Origin: Gordionus sp. m RMFG-2023
Taxonomy: Eukaryota; Nematomorpha; Gordioida; Chordodea; Parachordodidae
NCBI RefSeq assembly: GCF_954871325.1
Contig: NC_088775.1
Location: forward strand, 25,149,561 to 25,213,560
Direction of reading: 5' to 3'
Length of the DNA stretch: 64,000 nucleotides
The first letter of the stretch is position 1. Every line of letters begins with the position of its first letter. The notes beneath the pieces were generated by a model. The model was not told where the DNA came from. It saw only the letters and a program-made list of their open reading frames with translations, and did no database searches. The position numbers were made by a program, and so were the translations under genes. Shown here piece by piece: positions 24,035 through 38,000 of this stretch.

Positions 24035-24920
24035 TTAGCATAGAGGAGCTACCTTTTCGCGGGATTGGTTCAACAAAAATTACCGATGCTGCAAAAGATG
24101 AAAACATAATTTATTCTTCTGGACTATATATAGCTATGTTTCATAAACCATCCAAAAAGACCCTTTATAAAATTATGAAATACCCAAAAATACCCAATAT
24201 ACATCATCCCAGATTCAAAAGGAAGTAATATTTATTATGGAGGATACGGTGCTTGAAATATCTCAGATAAATATAACAAAAGTGAGTGCCTTTTTTTTGT
24301 CTTAAACCTGATGAGGCAAAAGATGCATCAGAATTGACAAAACCTGAGCATAATTATTCACTATATTTTTATCTGGAGAAATTCAAGAAAATTTAATAGG
24401 AATTATTAATTTACAGTGTCTTTCTACTGAAAGCATTACTGATTGCATGAGTTAAATATTAATTCAACGAATTTAATAAGCCAGGTATATGACCGTGCAA
24501 ACGTCATGTTTGATCAAAATGGAGGAGTGCAAATCCTTCAAAAAATAATTAATAAAAAAGTTCCTTTTATATGCTATAACCTCAAGTTTCATATTGTGGT
24601 TCAAAATTGGTATAAATTGTTATCATTTCTAATTTTTTTAATTTATCTAATGCATTGTATAATTTTCTAGACATTTTAAAGTATCCTGTAAATATACAGG
24701 TCATATCTTAAGAGACTTTTAGCCAGAGGTAGACGGTCATTCATAAACATCTCGCATTATTTATGAGAATTTTGATGCTATTGGTGAAGTATTATTTTAC
24801 TTTTCAAATAGAACTCTTAATTCAGAGGTTTTCACTCATGATTCAGTCAAAACCTCTAGTCTTTTATCTCAATGCGTTAATATAAATTACGTTATATTAG
24901 CTTATATTATGAGATATAAT
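24035..24920 (+). pseudogene. hAT transposase of the ZMYM1/DUF4371 type, decayed
   Basis: Near 24475-24600 the frame reads LISQVYDRANVMFDQNGGVQILQKII and then PFICYNLKFHIVV. This matches the QxYDGAxxMxGxxGGVQ ... HCxAHxLNL block of ZMYM1-like hAT transposases. Further on, 24755-24920 gives RIIYENFDAIGEVLFYF and LLSQCVNINYVILAYIM, matching the following part of the family. Upstream stretches (about 24050-24230) are consistent but broken. Several stops and shifts separate the parts. No termini were found. Confidence 0.6.
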
Positions 24921-25020
24921 AAAAATTAGATCCACTAAATAAGTATCTACAGTCAGTAGGTACTAATCTAGTGGATGCTAAAAATTGTATTGATTCCACT
25001 ATCAATATATTTTAAAATAA

Positions 25021-25769
25021 AAGAAGGGATAATTCTTTTCTTGATTAAAATTAAGGCTCGTCGATCGCAAGGGCTGACATTGCCTCCATTGCCGCTTTTG
25101 CCGAGGCCGTTTTCCACGGCACACCAATTGCAATGACATCATATTGCGGGCTCTCAAGTCCGCAGGCATTCCATCAAGACTTGAACCGACCGGCATCTTT
25201 AGATCCGACGGAAAACGTCCTGATGGAATGTCCTTGATTCCTTGGTCAAGGGGCCAGCTACTAGTCTGGGACTTCACCTGCATTGACCCAAATGCACCAC
25301 CCAACCACAACGTCGATGCCCTCGCTCTAGCAGAAACTCGTAAAACTATCAAATATAGTTCCATAGACCCCTCTTTCTTATTCATACCTATCGCCTGCTC
25401 TACTCTTACCACCTTCGGTAGCAAAGCTCTAAGTTTTTTTAAAGAATTAGGCAAACGGATTCGGGAAAAAACCGATCAGCCTAAAGAGTCCCTTTTCTTA
25501 CGACAAAGACTTGCTACCGCCATCATTCGCTCTAACTACCTAAGTTTCATCTCTTCCACTGAATAATCTCCTATGTTTATGCTCTCTCTCCTTTCTCTTT
25601 CCTAGTTTCTATTCTTTTATCCCTTACCCTCTTTCGCCAATTATATTTTTATATTTTTTTACCTTTATTAATTTTACCATATAAAAAAATTTATTATTTG
25701 CTATAAACTTTTGATAACATATTATATCAGCAACTATTGAAATAAAGAGAGAATTTACCCAAAAAAAAA
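25021..25769 (+). mobile_element. LINE 3' fragment with restriction-like endonuclease
   Basis: The piece starts inside the C-terminal part of a non-LTR retrotransposon ORF and runs through the stop at 25566 to a 3' tail with AATAAA (25741) and an A run at 25761-25769. Everything upstream of the endonuclease is missing, as expected of 5'-truncated LINE insertions. The coding part is much richer in G+C than its surroundings. The tail ends 82 bp before the start codon of the host SART3 gene, in the same orientation. A related but distinct LINE lies at 55168-57110. Confidence 0.75.
25129..25566 (+). pseudogene. LINE endonuclease domain (PD-(D/E)XK type), truncated
   Basis: The open part reads CNDIILRALKSAGIPSRLEP, the tail of a Cys/His knuckle, then the core SDGKRPDG-x10-LLVWDFTCID. 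The spacing of PD, the later Asp, and the following AETRKTIKYS matches the R2-type restriction-like endonuclease (PD, D, and K..KY). The C-terminus has LGKRIREKT and LRQRLATAIIRSN, also found in the LINE at 55.4 kb. The frame is intact from 25129 to 25566 but has no start of its own and no reverse transcriptase. Confidence 0.75.
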
Positions 25770-25850
25770 TTTACAAATATATCTGTTTACTAAATATATA
25801 TTCGGCTTTTTGTCATTTAACTCAATCTGTTTATTCGAATTGCAATTCAC

Positions 25851-26003
25851 ATGGAAATTCTAAAAGGGGATTCTCTACCTACCTTTAAAGAATATTTTGA
25901 AGAAATGGAAGAACAAAGCAAAACTAATAAAAAAATTATAGATATTTTACATGAAATTGATAAAAATCCTTTTCGATATGATCTATATTTAACTTTGATC
26001 AAA
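25851..26003 (+). CDS. SART3: SART3 exon 1
   Basis: ATG 25851 is the first in frame after a stop at 25818-25820. Fifty-one codons encode a charged helical segment (TFKEYFEEMEEQSK, then NPFRYDLYLTLIK) that corresponds to the first HAT helix. The donor is AAA|GTAATA, phase 0. G+C is 36 of 153 bases by hand count, far lower than in exons 3-9. Confidence 0.85.
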
Positions 26004-29000
26004 GTAATATAGCTTTATATTATATTAACTAAGTTGTTTTAGATTTATAAAGAAAATGGCGATTTTGAAGAATTACGAGATGTTAGAAAAAAAATATCTA
26101 ATATATTTCCTTTGCCGCCTGATATATGGCTAGATTGGATTAATGTGAGTTCATATTGATATATATAATAAGATAATTATAAGATTTATATTAGATTATT
26201 AAAAATTATGCTTTAAATTATTTAAAATATATAATAAAAATTGTAGATTTAATTATAATCTAATTTTTAGAGCTACTAAATACATTATTATCATAATATA
26301 TAAAATATATTGGGGAACTAATAAACTTTCTGCATTTTCTTTTGTAAACAGGATAAAACTTATTTATTACTTTTTGTATGTTCAAACAACACTTTTTAAA
26401 ATAATTAATTTTATCTGCCTAATTATATTTAATTTTGTTTACTATGTTTTAAGTACATAAACAATTATTTAAACCTACACAGATACTTATCTCTCATTTT
26501 AATTTGAATAAATTAGTTATGAATTATGTATATGAATTTCTTATTAATGTTATTAAGTATAAGTGTTGGAATCATAAGTTATTTATATAATATTATAGAT
26601 GAATACATAGTTATGTGATTTTTGTTAAATACTTGGACATACATAAATTAGGTCAATAAATTTGGTGTATTATAATAAAGTAATTAGCTTGACATACCTT
26701 TTTTTGTTTATTATTGTCTTACTCTGTAATTGAATTATGCATTATTATATACTTTATCTTGCTTTATTCCTAGCAGAATCGATATTTTTCTGAAGCCAAC
26801 CTCTTAGATTAGGTTTGGATATGGTTAAAAAAATTTCAGATATTGGGTAAGGTTAATATATGTTGAAACACAAAAATCTGCTCACTTTTCCTTTAATAAT
26901 ATATGAGTCTCACAATTTTAATTGCTTTAGAATGGGAGGGGGGGGGTGCTTAGAACTTTTAAAATAAAAATCTGATACTCTAATATTATTTTTGGCACCC
27001 TATATTTATTTGAGCAACTTTAATTTTCACATTGTATTTTCAAACATTTAATTTGTTATTAACATAATTCGTCATTCTTTGTTTCTAGGGCTGTTCCGAT
27101 ATTAAGGATCGGTACCGATATTTAGCGTTTTCCGAAAATATCGGAACAGGTTGATACCTGTAAAAAACTGACCCGATCTGATCTTTTTACTTTTCTTTTC
27201 TTTTTTTTGTTTTTTATGTTATGTATTATTTTACATTATTATAATATTTTCTAAATTATTTTTTTAAATTTTATTTCTTTTTTAAAATGTATTTATAGTA
27301 TTTTAAAAGTTTTTTTTTATAAAAATAGAAAGGAACACCCAAAGTTTTATTTATTTTATTTTAAATGTTTTAAATAACGCCAATTTTTTTATTTATACTT
27401 TAAATAAAAGAATTTTTTTAAATATGGTATCTGAATTATGGAAATATTTTACAAAAGATAATTTTTGCAAAATGTGTTATCTGAGGAATCATCTGAGTCT
27501 GCCTTCAATACGGCAGGAGATATATAGTCCATATCATAGAAGCTTACTCCCAGAAAATCTAGAGGCTCTCATATTTATTAAAAAAATCTAATATATTATA
27601 ATTTTATATATTAAATATTACAATTTTATAATTCATACCAACATAAAATGTATATATTATTAAATATATATTTTTTATTATAGTCTTAATTGTAGAAATA
27701 GAAAAATTAAATTAAATTCATAATTTGATTTTTACATAAAAAATATTGATTTCTTAATTACATTTGGTTCAAATGGGGGTGATTAAAAATCAGTATAATT
27801 ATCGGATCAGTATCGGATTGGTTTTGAAGCAATATCGGAAAATATTGGATTGGGTCAGTGAAAAATATGTGGATCGGCACAGCCCTATTTATTTCTATCA
27901 AGATATACTATGCAACACAGTGCTGAGACTTTTGATGGGTCAGGCCAAAAATTAATCTGATGGCCCCTTAAAAAACACAATTTACCTAAGCATATTTCAT
28001 AATTATTTTAAAAAATGCCTTTTCAGCTGCAGTTATTAATTCTGGTATATTGAATAAGAATCTAAAATTATCTTTAAGTAGCTTTAACTGCTGTAAATGT
28101 CCCTCACAAATTTCTCGCTTGATCTTGTAATACATTGAAAGAATCAATCTTATAGTTATTTATGTTGTAAATGTTAATAAAATCAAAATTTCAGAGTGCT
28201 AGCTCAACCAGATTCAAAGATATACGCCTTCAAAGTCGAAAATCGCGAAGTGCGTGATTTTGCGTGATTTCTTTAAATCGTGTTTTTTAAAAAATACTTA
28301 AGACAGATTTACAAATTATATATCATTTTATAGCCCTTAAAATTTTACTTTGGAAAATATAAAAAAAAAATTAAAAAATTTCAAGTGTTTTCTTATTTCC
28401 GGTAAAAATAAAAAGTTAACATTGTTAGGAAGGGATTTTTTTGGGTGTTAATATTCACTAAAAATGTTTATTACCTTTATATTAAACGATTTAATAAAAT
28501 TTTTATAAATAAAAAAATGTAATACAGATGGCGTTATATTAAAATATTTTTATAATATATAATTTTTAATAAAAATATGAATATAGTATTGTGATTTAAA
28601 CTAAAAAATCAATTGAGTATAATCTAGAATGATGTCCTGGGGCGATATGTAAGCAGGCAGCTTATACAGATATTATTTTATTTGGACGCTATATTGTAAA
28701 ATAAACATATTTTAAAATTTTATATACTTCACTATCTACTATCGTTATTATTTGATTAATGGGTAACCAAATCTTTTCCTCAATTGTGGGGTAAAAGAAG
28801 GATTGTGATGGTCCATGGGGATATAAAAAGCAGAGTTGTTAATCGCTACTTTTAAAAGTAGCGCGCTACCACTATCGCTATTTGTCAAAAAATTAGCACG
28901 CTACTGCTATCGCTATTTGTCAAAAAAAGTAGCTCGCTATTAGCTAATATTTAAAGTAGCCTTAGCTACTTTTAGGCTACTTTTTATAAAAAAAAATTTA

Positions 29001-32000
29001 GAAACAATTTTTTTTTTATTTTGCATATAATGTAATTGTATAGTAAATATTATATAAAAATCAACATAAAAAATTTATGTAATAAATTTTAAATATTTAT
29101 GGTAATTTGTTGAATTTTAATGATAAAATCATTTCAATATTATCATCCCCAAGTCTAGAGCGACGATCAGAAAGTATCAGTTTTGCCTTACTAAATAATC
29201 TCGACACTAGCACTTGAGGGCAAGTGATTATTTAATCTTATATACATTGTTGTGTCCAACTATCAGCCGTGGTACATATATGAGATATCTCTGATAATTC
29301 TACTATTAAAGCATCTTTCATCACTTTAAACTTATTTGCTATTTTATTCACAAGTGTCTGGCGACATAAAATAATTGTACCAGGTGATAAAGTTTTAATC
29401 ATCATAGTAAATGATGGATTATCAACCAAGGACATTGGTTGAACTGTATCAATTATAAAATCCACAATAACTTTATCAGTTAATTTCTGAGAAATATTGG
29501 CATTTGTATTATTAATTAATTTTGTCTGAATGGAATTAGTCTTTTTGGATGTAGATTCACCTATGCCAAAGTTATTTAAATGTTGTTCAATTTCCTTAAA
29601 ACTATTAGCATGAACAGTCTTTTAAAATAAATATTATTATTTTATGTAAAAATGATAATTTACCTTTAGGTGTTTCTTGAGGTTATAGCTACTGGATTGA
29701 TTTGAGGAAATATTTTTTTTACATTTTAAACATATAAATTTGAAGTCAGTTTTTGTTTTAATATTTATCTTGAAAATTTTTTGAAATCTAGGGAATGGGA
29801 AAGTATTGCTATGAATATCATTTTTTTCCCTAGTATCTTCCATAATATCATTGTCTGACTCTAAATCACTTTCAACGATTTGGAACCGTATGCGATGCCA
29901 TTTTAAATTATTAACAGGTGATTTAGATTTATAATACAAATTGAAAATATATTTCAATTTCAAAATTAAATAATAAATCATAAAAATTATAATTAATTAT
30001 GGTATTATATTTAAATTTTCATGCTTATACTTACATTCATTATATTTTTTAAAAGTAGCACGCTAAAAAATTAAATAATTTCAAAAAAAGTAGCCGCTAT
30101 TAGCTATAGCTACCAAAAAAGATAGCGCGCTGCTACTTTAACAACTCTGGTAAAAAGGATATATATCTCCTAAGTAATTTCATTATTTTTTAGTACTGTG
30201 GCCACCAATCGTCATAAACACATGTTACGAATCCTTTAATATCGGCAAAAAACAAATTATCGGCAATAGGCAAATTATTAGCATTTGAGATAATGTTAAT
30301 ATGAAAGTCCTCTGCATATGAATATATTTTTGATTTAAGCTTACTTAAACTCAAAGGAAATACAGCATGTATTTCCTGAGTTCCTGGAATGGGACGTGCT
30401 AAACTGAATCTTTCCCGAAGTTTAATCTCTTGCAAATTGTATTGTTCTTTTGTTATATAAGTAAAATTTGATGGAATGTTTTGTTTTGCAAATTGATATA
30501 AATCAATTGGCGTTAAAATGTGGCCAGAACTGATGCGCTGAAGGTTTAAACGTGCTGCTAATCATTTTAATGTTCTGCCAAGGCCGTCACATGGACCTTT
30601 TCCATGGGATGTAGCTGAAAAATGCCATTCAGCTGCTACACCAAAATCTGATTCATGATAACATAGATTTATAAAAAATTTTCTGTTTTTATATCGCAGA
30701 TGATCCGTCAGAGCAGTAATATATTTTGTTTGGCTTTTTGTTGAATTGATTGATCAAAAACTTTATCATTTTAGTCTGGTATAAATGTACTGCAATAACA
30801 TCATGTTGAAGTGACTCTGATATTACCACATAATTAAGGTTTTAAAATCTTTGAAATTTTCTTTATCTCTGGTTATTTTAATAATGTAAGATAATGACAA
30901 TTTCATAACATTCTTGGTCTTAATGGGTATGACTTAGTCTGGGGAAAGGGTGGATAGGGGGTTGGGGGTAGGCCTGGTAATTAATGTGATTTTCGATTTT
31001 TCCCTTAATAATTTTCCTGCACCCCTTTAATCCTGCTTTTTTGTTCGTGTGCTAGTCCGATTTTTTAATTATTTTAATTTACATTGAAATATTAAAAAAA
31101 TTATTAAAATTTTTTATCCTGTGAATATCTCAGAGGAATAAGGTTTACAAAGTTATATAATCGAATTTTATGATATATTATACATTAAAATATTTTTAAT
31201 CAATAAAAAAAATGAATTTTAACATATTAAAACTATTATATATAGCGCCATCTATTTTTTTTAAAGTATAAAAATCGCAATATTTTTTTAAATAAATATC
31301 CAGCCATGCTAATTGTTAAAGAAATTATTAAAAAAATAGTAAACGGATAATATTTCTTAAAAAAATTAAAAATCGGAGATCATATACATTTCGAAATATT
31401 AATTTCAAGTTTTCAACTGACCATAAGATGACCCATATTTTAAAAAAAATTATTTTTGATGTTTTCGCCATAATTATCAATTATTAACTTAGCTATTGAT
31501 ATTAAATTCAATATTTGATCATAATTAGTTTTAAATTAAAAACTAATTATTTAACATCAGTAAAAAGGAAAAAAAGGCGTTTTTTGGACCTTTAACCCCT
31601 ATTATCTCCGCTAATATAGTTGCTAATGCGCTAAAATTTTGTTTATAATCTAATGGAAAGATATATAACCAGTCTACAACTTTTTATCAAAATTGAAAGG
31701 GGTCGGCCGAAAATCTTGATTTTTTTGCTCATTTGACATGGAATGACCCTATAATAATATGCTATCATAGGATGGATAGTGGCTTGATTGTTATTCTAGT
31801 AGAATCCTTGAACAGCGTCTTGGATTATAAATGCATAATTTTCAGAGAAATCACAAATTATCATAAATTCATTTGGTTGTAAAAGTTAAGTTTTGAAATA
31901 TATGATGATTGATTGGTAGCGATAAAGGAATGATGTAGCATCGGTGGAATTTTTTCTAAAAAAAAAATTAAGAATTCCTGAGAAGATTTTGTTATTGTTT

Positions 32001-35000
32001 CTAGATTACTTCTATCAACAGATACCCACTGTTTAAAGGATATATGATCTATATCATTTTGGGTAAATACATCATTTAATTTTTATTTAATTGAGAATAA
32101 GCAATAGTTACAATCTTCTAAATAAAATATAGGGAGGGCTGGATTGCATATTGCTTGGGCTAAAATATTTTTATAGTTATGTAATGGATATTCTGGCCTA
32201 GCTAATAGTTTTGCCAAATTACCATCCGCAAACATAAGCTTAAAATTTTGATGAATTACACAAACACACATACTGTGTGTTCCACTGGATCCAGCCAGAA
32301 TACAATTTTTTGGCCGTAAATCTGCAAATTTAGAAAATCCAACTTTAACTATCGGGTGCATCTCTTTAAATCGTTCATATAATTCTTTTAAAATGATTAA
32401 AATTTATCTTTTTTGAGACTGCTCCCTTTTCCCTTTGATATGTATTTATAGTCCTTTTTCCCGGGCATCGCGCGGCTAACTTCATCAGAGGAGTAAAATT
32501 TTTCTATAATATTCACAGTTTCCTGATCAATTGTTCGCCCAGGTTTTATATTGGAAGATGACATAAAAAAAAATAAAATAAACTGATAAAATCTTTAATT
32601 TCAAATAATAACGATAGTAGATCCTAAAAATGAAAGGATATATCTACAAATTATGGCTTTATGAATTTCTATTAATGAACGCAAATTTATAATAGTTTGA
32701 ATATAAAATTTTAAAATATGTTTATTTTACAATATAGCGTCAATAAAATAATATCTGTATGGGCTGCCTGCTTACATATCGCCCCAGGACATCATTCTTG
32801 GTTATACTCAATTGATTTTTTAATTTTAATCACAATACTATACATATTTTTATTAAAAATTATATATAATAAAAATATTATAATATAACGCCATATATAT
32901 TACATTTTTTTTATTTATAAAAATAATAAAAATTTAAATCAAATTAAAAAAAACAAAAATGGCTATCGAGATTTTATTAAATCGTTTAATATAAAGGTAA
33001 TAAACATTTTTAGTGAATATTAACACCCAAAAAAAACCCCTTCCTAACAATGTTAATTTTTTATTTTTACCGGAAATAGGAAAACACTTGAAATTTTTAA
33101 ATTTTTTTTTATATTTTCCAACGTAAAATTTTAAGGTCTATAAAATGATATATAATTTGTAACTATCTTAAGTATTTTTTTTAAAAACACGATTTAACGA
33201 AATCACGCACTTCGCGATTTTCGACTTTGAAGGCGTATAACTTTGGATATGGTTGAGCTAGCACTATAAAATTTTGATTTTCTTAACATTTACAACATAA
33301 ATAACTAACTTGCAAAGTTTCATTCATTATTGAGATGGTCGGCCGAATCATTGGTCGATTTGTCATGGAATTACCCATAGGCATGCCATCTTCTTCGTAA
33401 GAAAACTGTTTTTGAACATTCCATCTACAAATTCTTCTGCAAGATTGTCATGATGAGAGAGAAAAATATGTGAACCAGTGATTTTAGTGGGATCTTCATG
33501 ATTGGCACGAATATCAATATGCTCATCGTTGAGATGGATATCAAGTATTTTTGCCATTCACTTATAGCACATGATGTCACATATATTTATTTTTAAAGTG
33601 TTTCAAAATATTTTTGAGAAATAATAAATGTAGCTTTGGTCTTCTTTCTTTTTTGTTTAGTGCCTGAATTATATTTGTTTCCCCTTACTATTTTAAAAAT
33701 TATTAGTTATGAAATAAAAGATTATATGATGTCTCCTAGCAATTAATTCACTAAACAGTATTTTCACATTAATCAAGTTTGTCATTTATAAGGGTCTGAT
33801 ACTAGCAAATTATATAGTATATATTAAATTAAACATTTAATAGTCGAATCTATCTTAATTAAAATAATAACTCAATCTAGATTAGAGTAATTTAAAGTGT
33901 TCACCTGAAAGGTCTATGTAATGAAGACTATGTAAACTTTATTTTAAAATTGACTTATCAGAATATCCCAAAAGTAGACCTTTTTGAGAAAATAGACCAA
34001 ATATTATACCCTTGTTTCTTTGCTAATAGGAAATTTAATTAAATTGTTTTTAAAGATTATTTATAATAGAAAAATTTCAATAATTAAAAAATTAAATAAT
34101 ATTTTTTTACTAAATATATTATAATAAAATTTTTTATTATATAGATATATTAAATCTTTTTTCAAACATCACATAGATTTTTTACAAAAGAAAGGAGTAA
34201 TGCCTTGTATGTAGTGTAGGCGGCCTGGCAGCTGTTCCACTTGCTCTCCCCACTGTTTGCATGACCCTGATATTATGTATCATGCATATTTAATTAACTT
34301 AAAGAATTCACTAAAAGAATGAGATAAAGTTTTCAGTGCTACTTTCTTTACTTGTCAAATAAATATAATTTAGATAGATTTAGTGGTTCCATTAAATTCA
34401 GTTAGAAGTCTTAATCTTCAGACCTTGGCAAGTTTTAAGATATGTTGAATGGTTGATGAAATGAAACAAATAATATATGTAATACTTATGAGCTATTGCA
34501 CAATGAGAAAATCTTAATTTAATGGTTAAACTCCATTGAAGTATCAAATCTATTCAGTAGGTAATCAATATGAATAAGATTTGATGTGGGTTTATTTTTT
34601 TAAATAACTGTTTTTCTAATTTTTCCATTGAAATCCTTACACTCGGAGCATGTGATGATAAAAAAGAGTAACAGATTTCGGTCTTTATAGAATTAAGGTG
34701 AAAATAATCTTTAATATCAAACATTGTTCATTTGTTTTCTTGAATATATAATTTGAATATACTTTTCTCTCATTCCACAGATGAGATATATGTTGATTCA
34801 ATTTTTCTCTTTCTTATGTATATGCTTAAGCATTGTATAATGTATATCATAAGGAAAATTAAATATATATATGGATACTCCACTACTCGCCTAGAAACAT
34901 TTACAAAACCTTTCATTTTTATGAGATTGCAAATAGTGCTATTACAGAAATGCGGTTCGGATTCGGTTCAGGTGAATATTTTTGAAGCCGGGTTTGATTC

Positions 35001-38000
35001 CGGGTTCAATACGGGCTTAGGAATTTTTGAATTGATAAAAAATATTATATATATAAATTATAATTAAAAAAATAAAAATAAAATTTTTATTTTATTTATA
35101 AAAAATTTATTTAAGAATACAAATCATAGTCATGATATTAAAAATTTTATTTAGACGTATTAGCATTAAATCTATCAAGAGTTGTTTTCTCATCCTCGAT
35201 CTATGTAGTGAAAGAATGAATTTTAAATGTGAAAAAGGCTATACTCTATTAAATATATTTATATGAAAATATGATAAAACTTGGGTTGCAGGAATAACTA
35301 AAATTTTGGATAAAATATATACAGGGATTTCCAAAAATGCAAAATATTTTCCATCTTACATAATCTTTTAAAATCACGAAATTCAATAATTATCAATCCA
35401 ATACTTTTATCTGCAATCGTTGGCCCTCTTTTAAATATTTTCTCCCAACTTTCTTTAAGTTGTATCAATTTTTCTAAATCATTGTTCAATAACTTCGTCC
35501 TAACTATAATCATCAGATAAAATGGGCGTGGATAGTTTAATCCTACTCTATAAATTAACGAGACGCCCTTGGCACAAATCTATTCATCATTAAGTAATAT
35601 CTGTAATATTTAAAGATTTATAGCGTTCATATTTAAATGAATTGAAAATATTAAAAAATCTCATATAATTATTAATATTTGTATTTATAATTTTACTAAT
35701 ATCTTTAATATATAATTTTAAACTATTTTCACTGAACCCCATTGAACCCGGGTTCCAAAAAATTCCCGGGTGTGGTTCAAGGTTTTTAAAAATTTACGTT
35801 CGCCGATGCCCAGTGCTGGTATCTGAATATATAAAAAATTGGAAATACGTGTTATATTTAGTCTTCATTTCATTCAATATAATTTTTATGAGCATACCAT
35901 ACAATTAAATTACCAGACCCTTCCCCCTAAACGAATAAAAAAAACAACGATGTCTGTTTTATCATCTAATCTTTATTCATATCAACGTTCACAAATATTA
36001 TCAGAGTTTTAAAAAGAAATTTTGTAAAGATCATTATATTAACGAAATTTTTTTTAGGCATATAAATCACACATCGAAATTTTCGAAATAGAAGTTCTAA
36101 CCTTTCTGCCATCTATGAGCAAAATCTCCAGGCTTACATAATATTCTTTTAGCTAAAATCTTAATCGGGCCCTTATAAAATTTTCCATGGTCCACCGACA
36201 CCATTTTTTTGGCCCAAATCAGCCCGTTTAACAATACTACTTAGAGACACTTAACACTAAATTACCTGTAATACCAGCCTTCTCTATGTGAAATTAAATA
36301 CTTTTGAAGCTTAGCCAAGGTATTTTAATATTTAAATTTGTTATTTTGATAATACTTGTGGAAAGGGATGGTACAATTTCTATTTCATCATTCAGAATCA
36401 TTTGAATTTCATTTTCATTAAATGATAATTCTTATTAAATTCTGTGCAGAGGCGTAGCCAGGGGAAATTCCCCCTTCGGAAACTTATCTGTTCTCTCTTA
36501 AATATCATTTTAAGCTAATAAAAATTTTCCCCTTACACCACCACCCCATTTCCCCCAAAATATATTCAATATATCTCTATAACAAGAATTTGAAAGAAAA
36601 ATAAAAATAATAATAAGTTAATATTATTTTTAAATAATGACTATAATTCAAAATTTTTATAAAAAAAGTTGCAAAATTATTTTTATAAAAATATAACATA
36701 GCTAAAGGCCTACAATAGGTGAACTACCAATAAAATTTATGGGGCAAAAACCAACATAATAGTGCCTTTTCCCGAGCAAAATCCATGTTATGATTCTGTA
36801 TCTGACAGATTTGTTTTTTTTATTAATATTAACAATAAAAAAGGCCCTCATACAGAATCAGATATTTAATCAAAATTTGAAATTAATAAGTTTAATTTAA
36901 GATAATTTTATTATAATATAATATATTAAAAATAAAATTAATTATTTGAATATATTTCTAATAATATATATGAATATTTTCAAAATTAACTAGTTATTTT
37001 TAGCAGTTACATTCCAAAAAATATAACTGGTTACAATTACTAGTCAAATTTTTCAAATGTGACCTCTTATAGTTATTTTTTGGCATAAATGTAAATAGTT
37101 ATAAATAACTGGTTACTTTAACAACACTACTAAATAGTAGTAAAAAAATTGAAAATAGTATTTAGATTTAAATAATTTGACGATTTTTACAAGTTCATTT
37201 TTATTGTATAACACTCAATTTTTCTTGTTAATTATATTATTGACCATTTTCAAAAATTCTAATATAATTATGTATATAATAACATCGTTTCGAGACTTTT
37301 TTTCTTTTCTACGGTAATACAAAATTATATATATTATGTTTATCAGTTACACAGTCTAACCAGGAATTTTTCTAAGGTGAGGGAGGGGGTGGAAATCATG
37401 TATTCTATTTTTCTTTATATTTTAAATTAGAAATATCACCTATTCTAATTAAAATTACAAAATTGAGTCTTTAATAATGTTATATGCTAATATAAAAATT
37501 TTAATTATCATACCTTATTACTACTTTAAAATATAACATAATATTTTATTATGTTATGAGAAGTAGATATTTTTTTTCGGTTCTATGAAAATAATTGAAT
37601 TTTCTACTAAAGTAAATATATCTTGAGCACGGAGTTCTTTTACGTTCTTTTGTTGAAATGGTCAAATTAAAAGCCAAAATATAGGGTAATCCAAATATGT
37701 AGTACCACTTCTTTCATAACAATGACATAAGACGTTATCTTTGTCTTTGATCGTGGGAAATATGTTCCTTCTTTATCAGCTTTAATTCGATAACCTTTTT
37801 TAAACCAGAAATTATTTGCTTTTCCATTCATATCCATCAAAAAATTCAAATGAATAACATTTGAAAATGAAAAAAATTGATCTTAATATAATAAAGTTTT
37901 CAAACATAATATCATTTAATCTATGCTCCTATTTGGCCTATTAATTAAATTTGTAAAACTTAATAATCTTTCTCTCGGAGCAGAATAGACAAAATAGAAT

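Larger units (their letters stand above)
28095..33377 (-). mobile_element. DNA transposon with long inverted arms and an HGKGPCDG-type transposase
   Basis: Arms of about 600-700 bp (left about 28155-28760, right about 32598-33313) are clear inverted copies, with TTTCCGGTAAAAATAA, CACTTCGCGATTTTCGACTT and GGGCGATATGTAAGCAGGC among the shared blocks. The right outer end reads, in reverse complement, GGGTAATTCCATGACAAATC; the left outer 60 bp is diverged. A decayed transposase lies between the arms on the minus strand. An hAT (28831-30149) and a MITE-like piece (30850-31752) are nested inside. No target duplication was identified. Confidence 0.7.

Noticed and set aside
25002-25454. Minus-strand 150-codon frame opposite the LINE endonuclease
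   Set aside because: The + strand encodes recognisable endonuclease motifs; the opposite frame has none.
34753-35067. Plus-strand 104-codon frame
   Set aside because: It straddles AT-rich intron and the left end of an hAT element and shows no domain.
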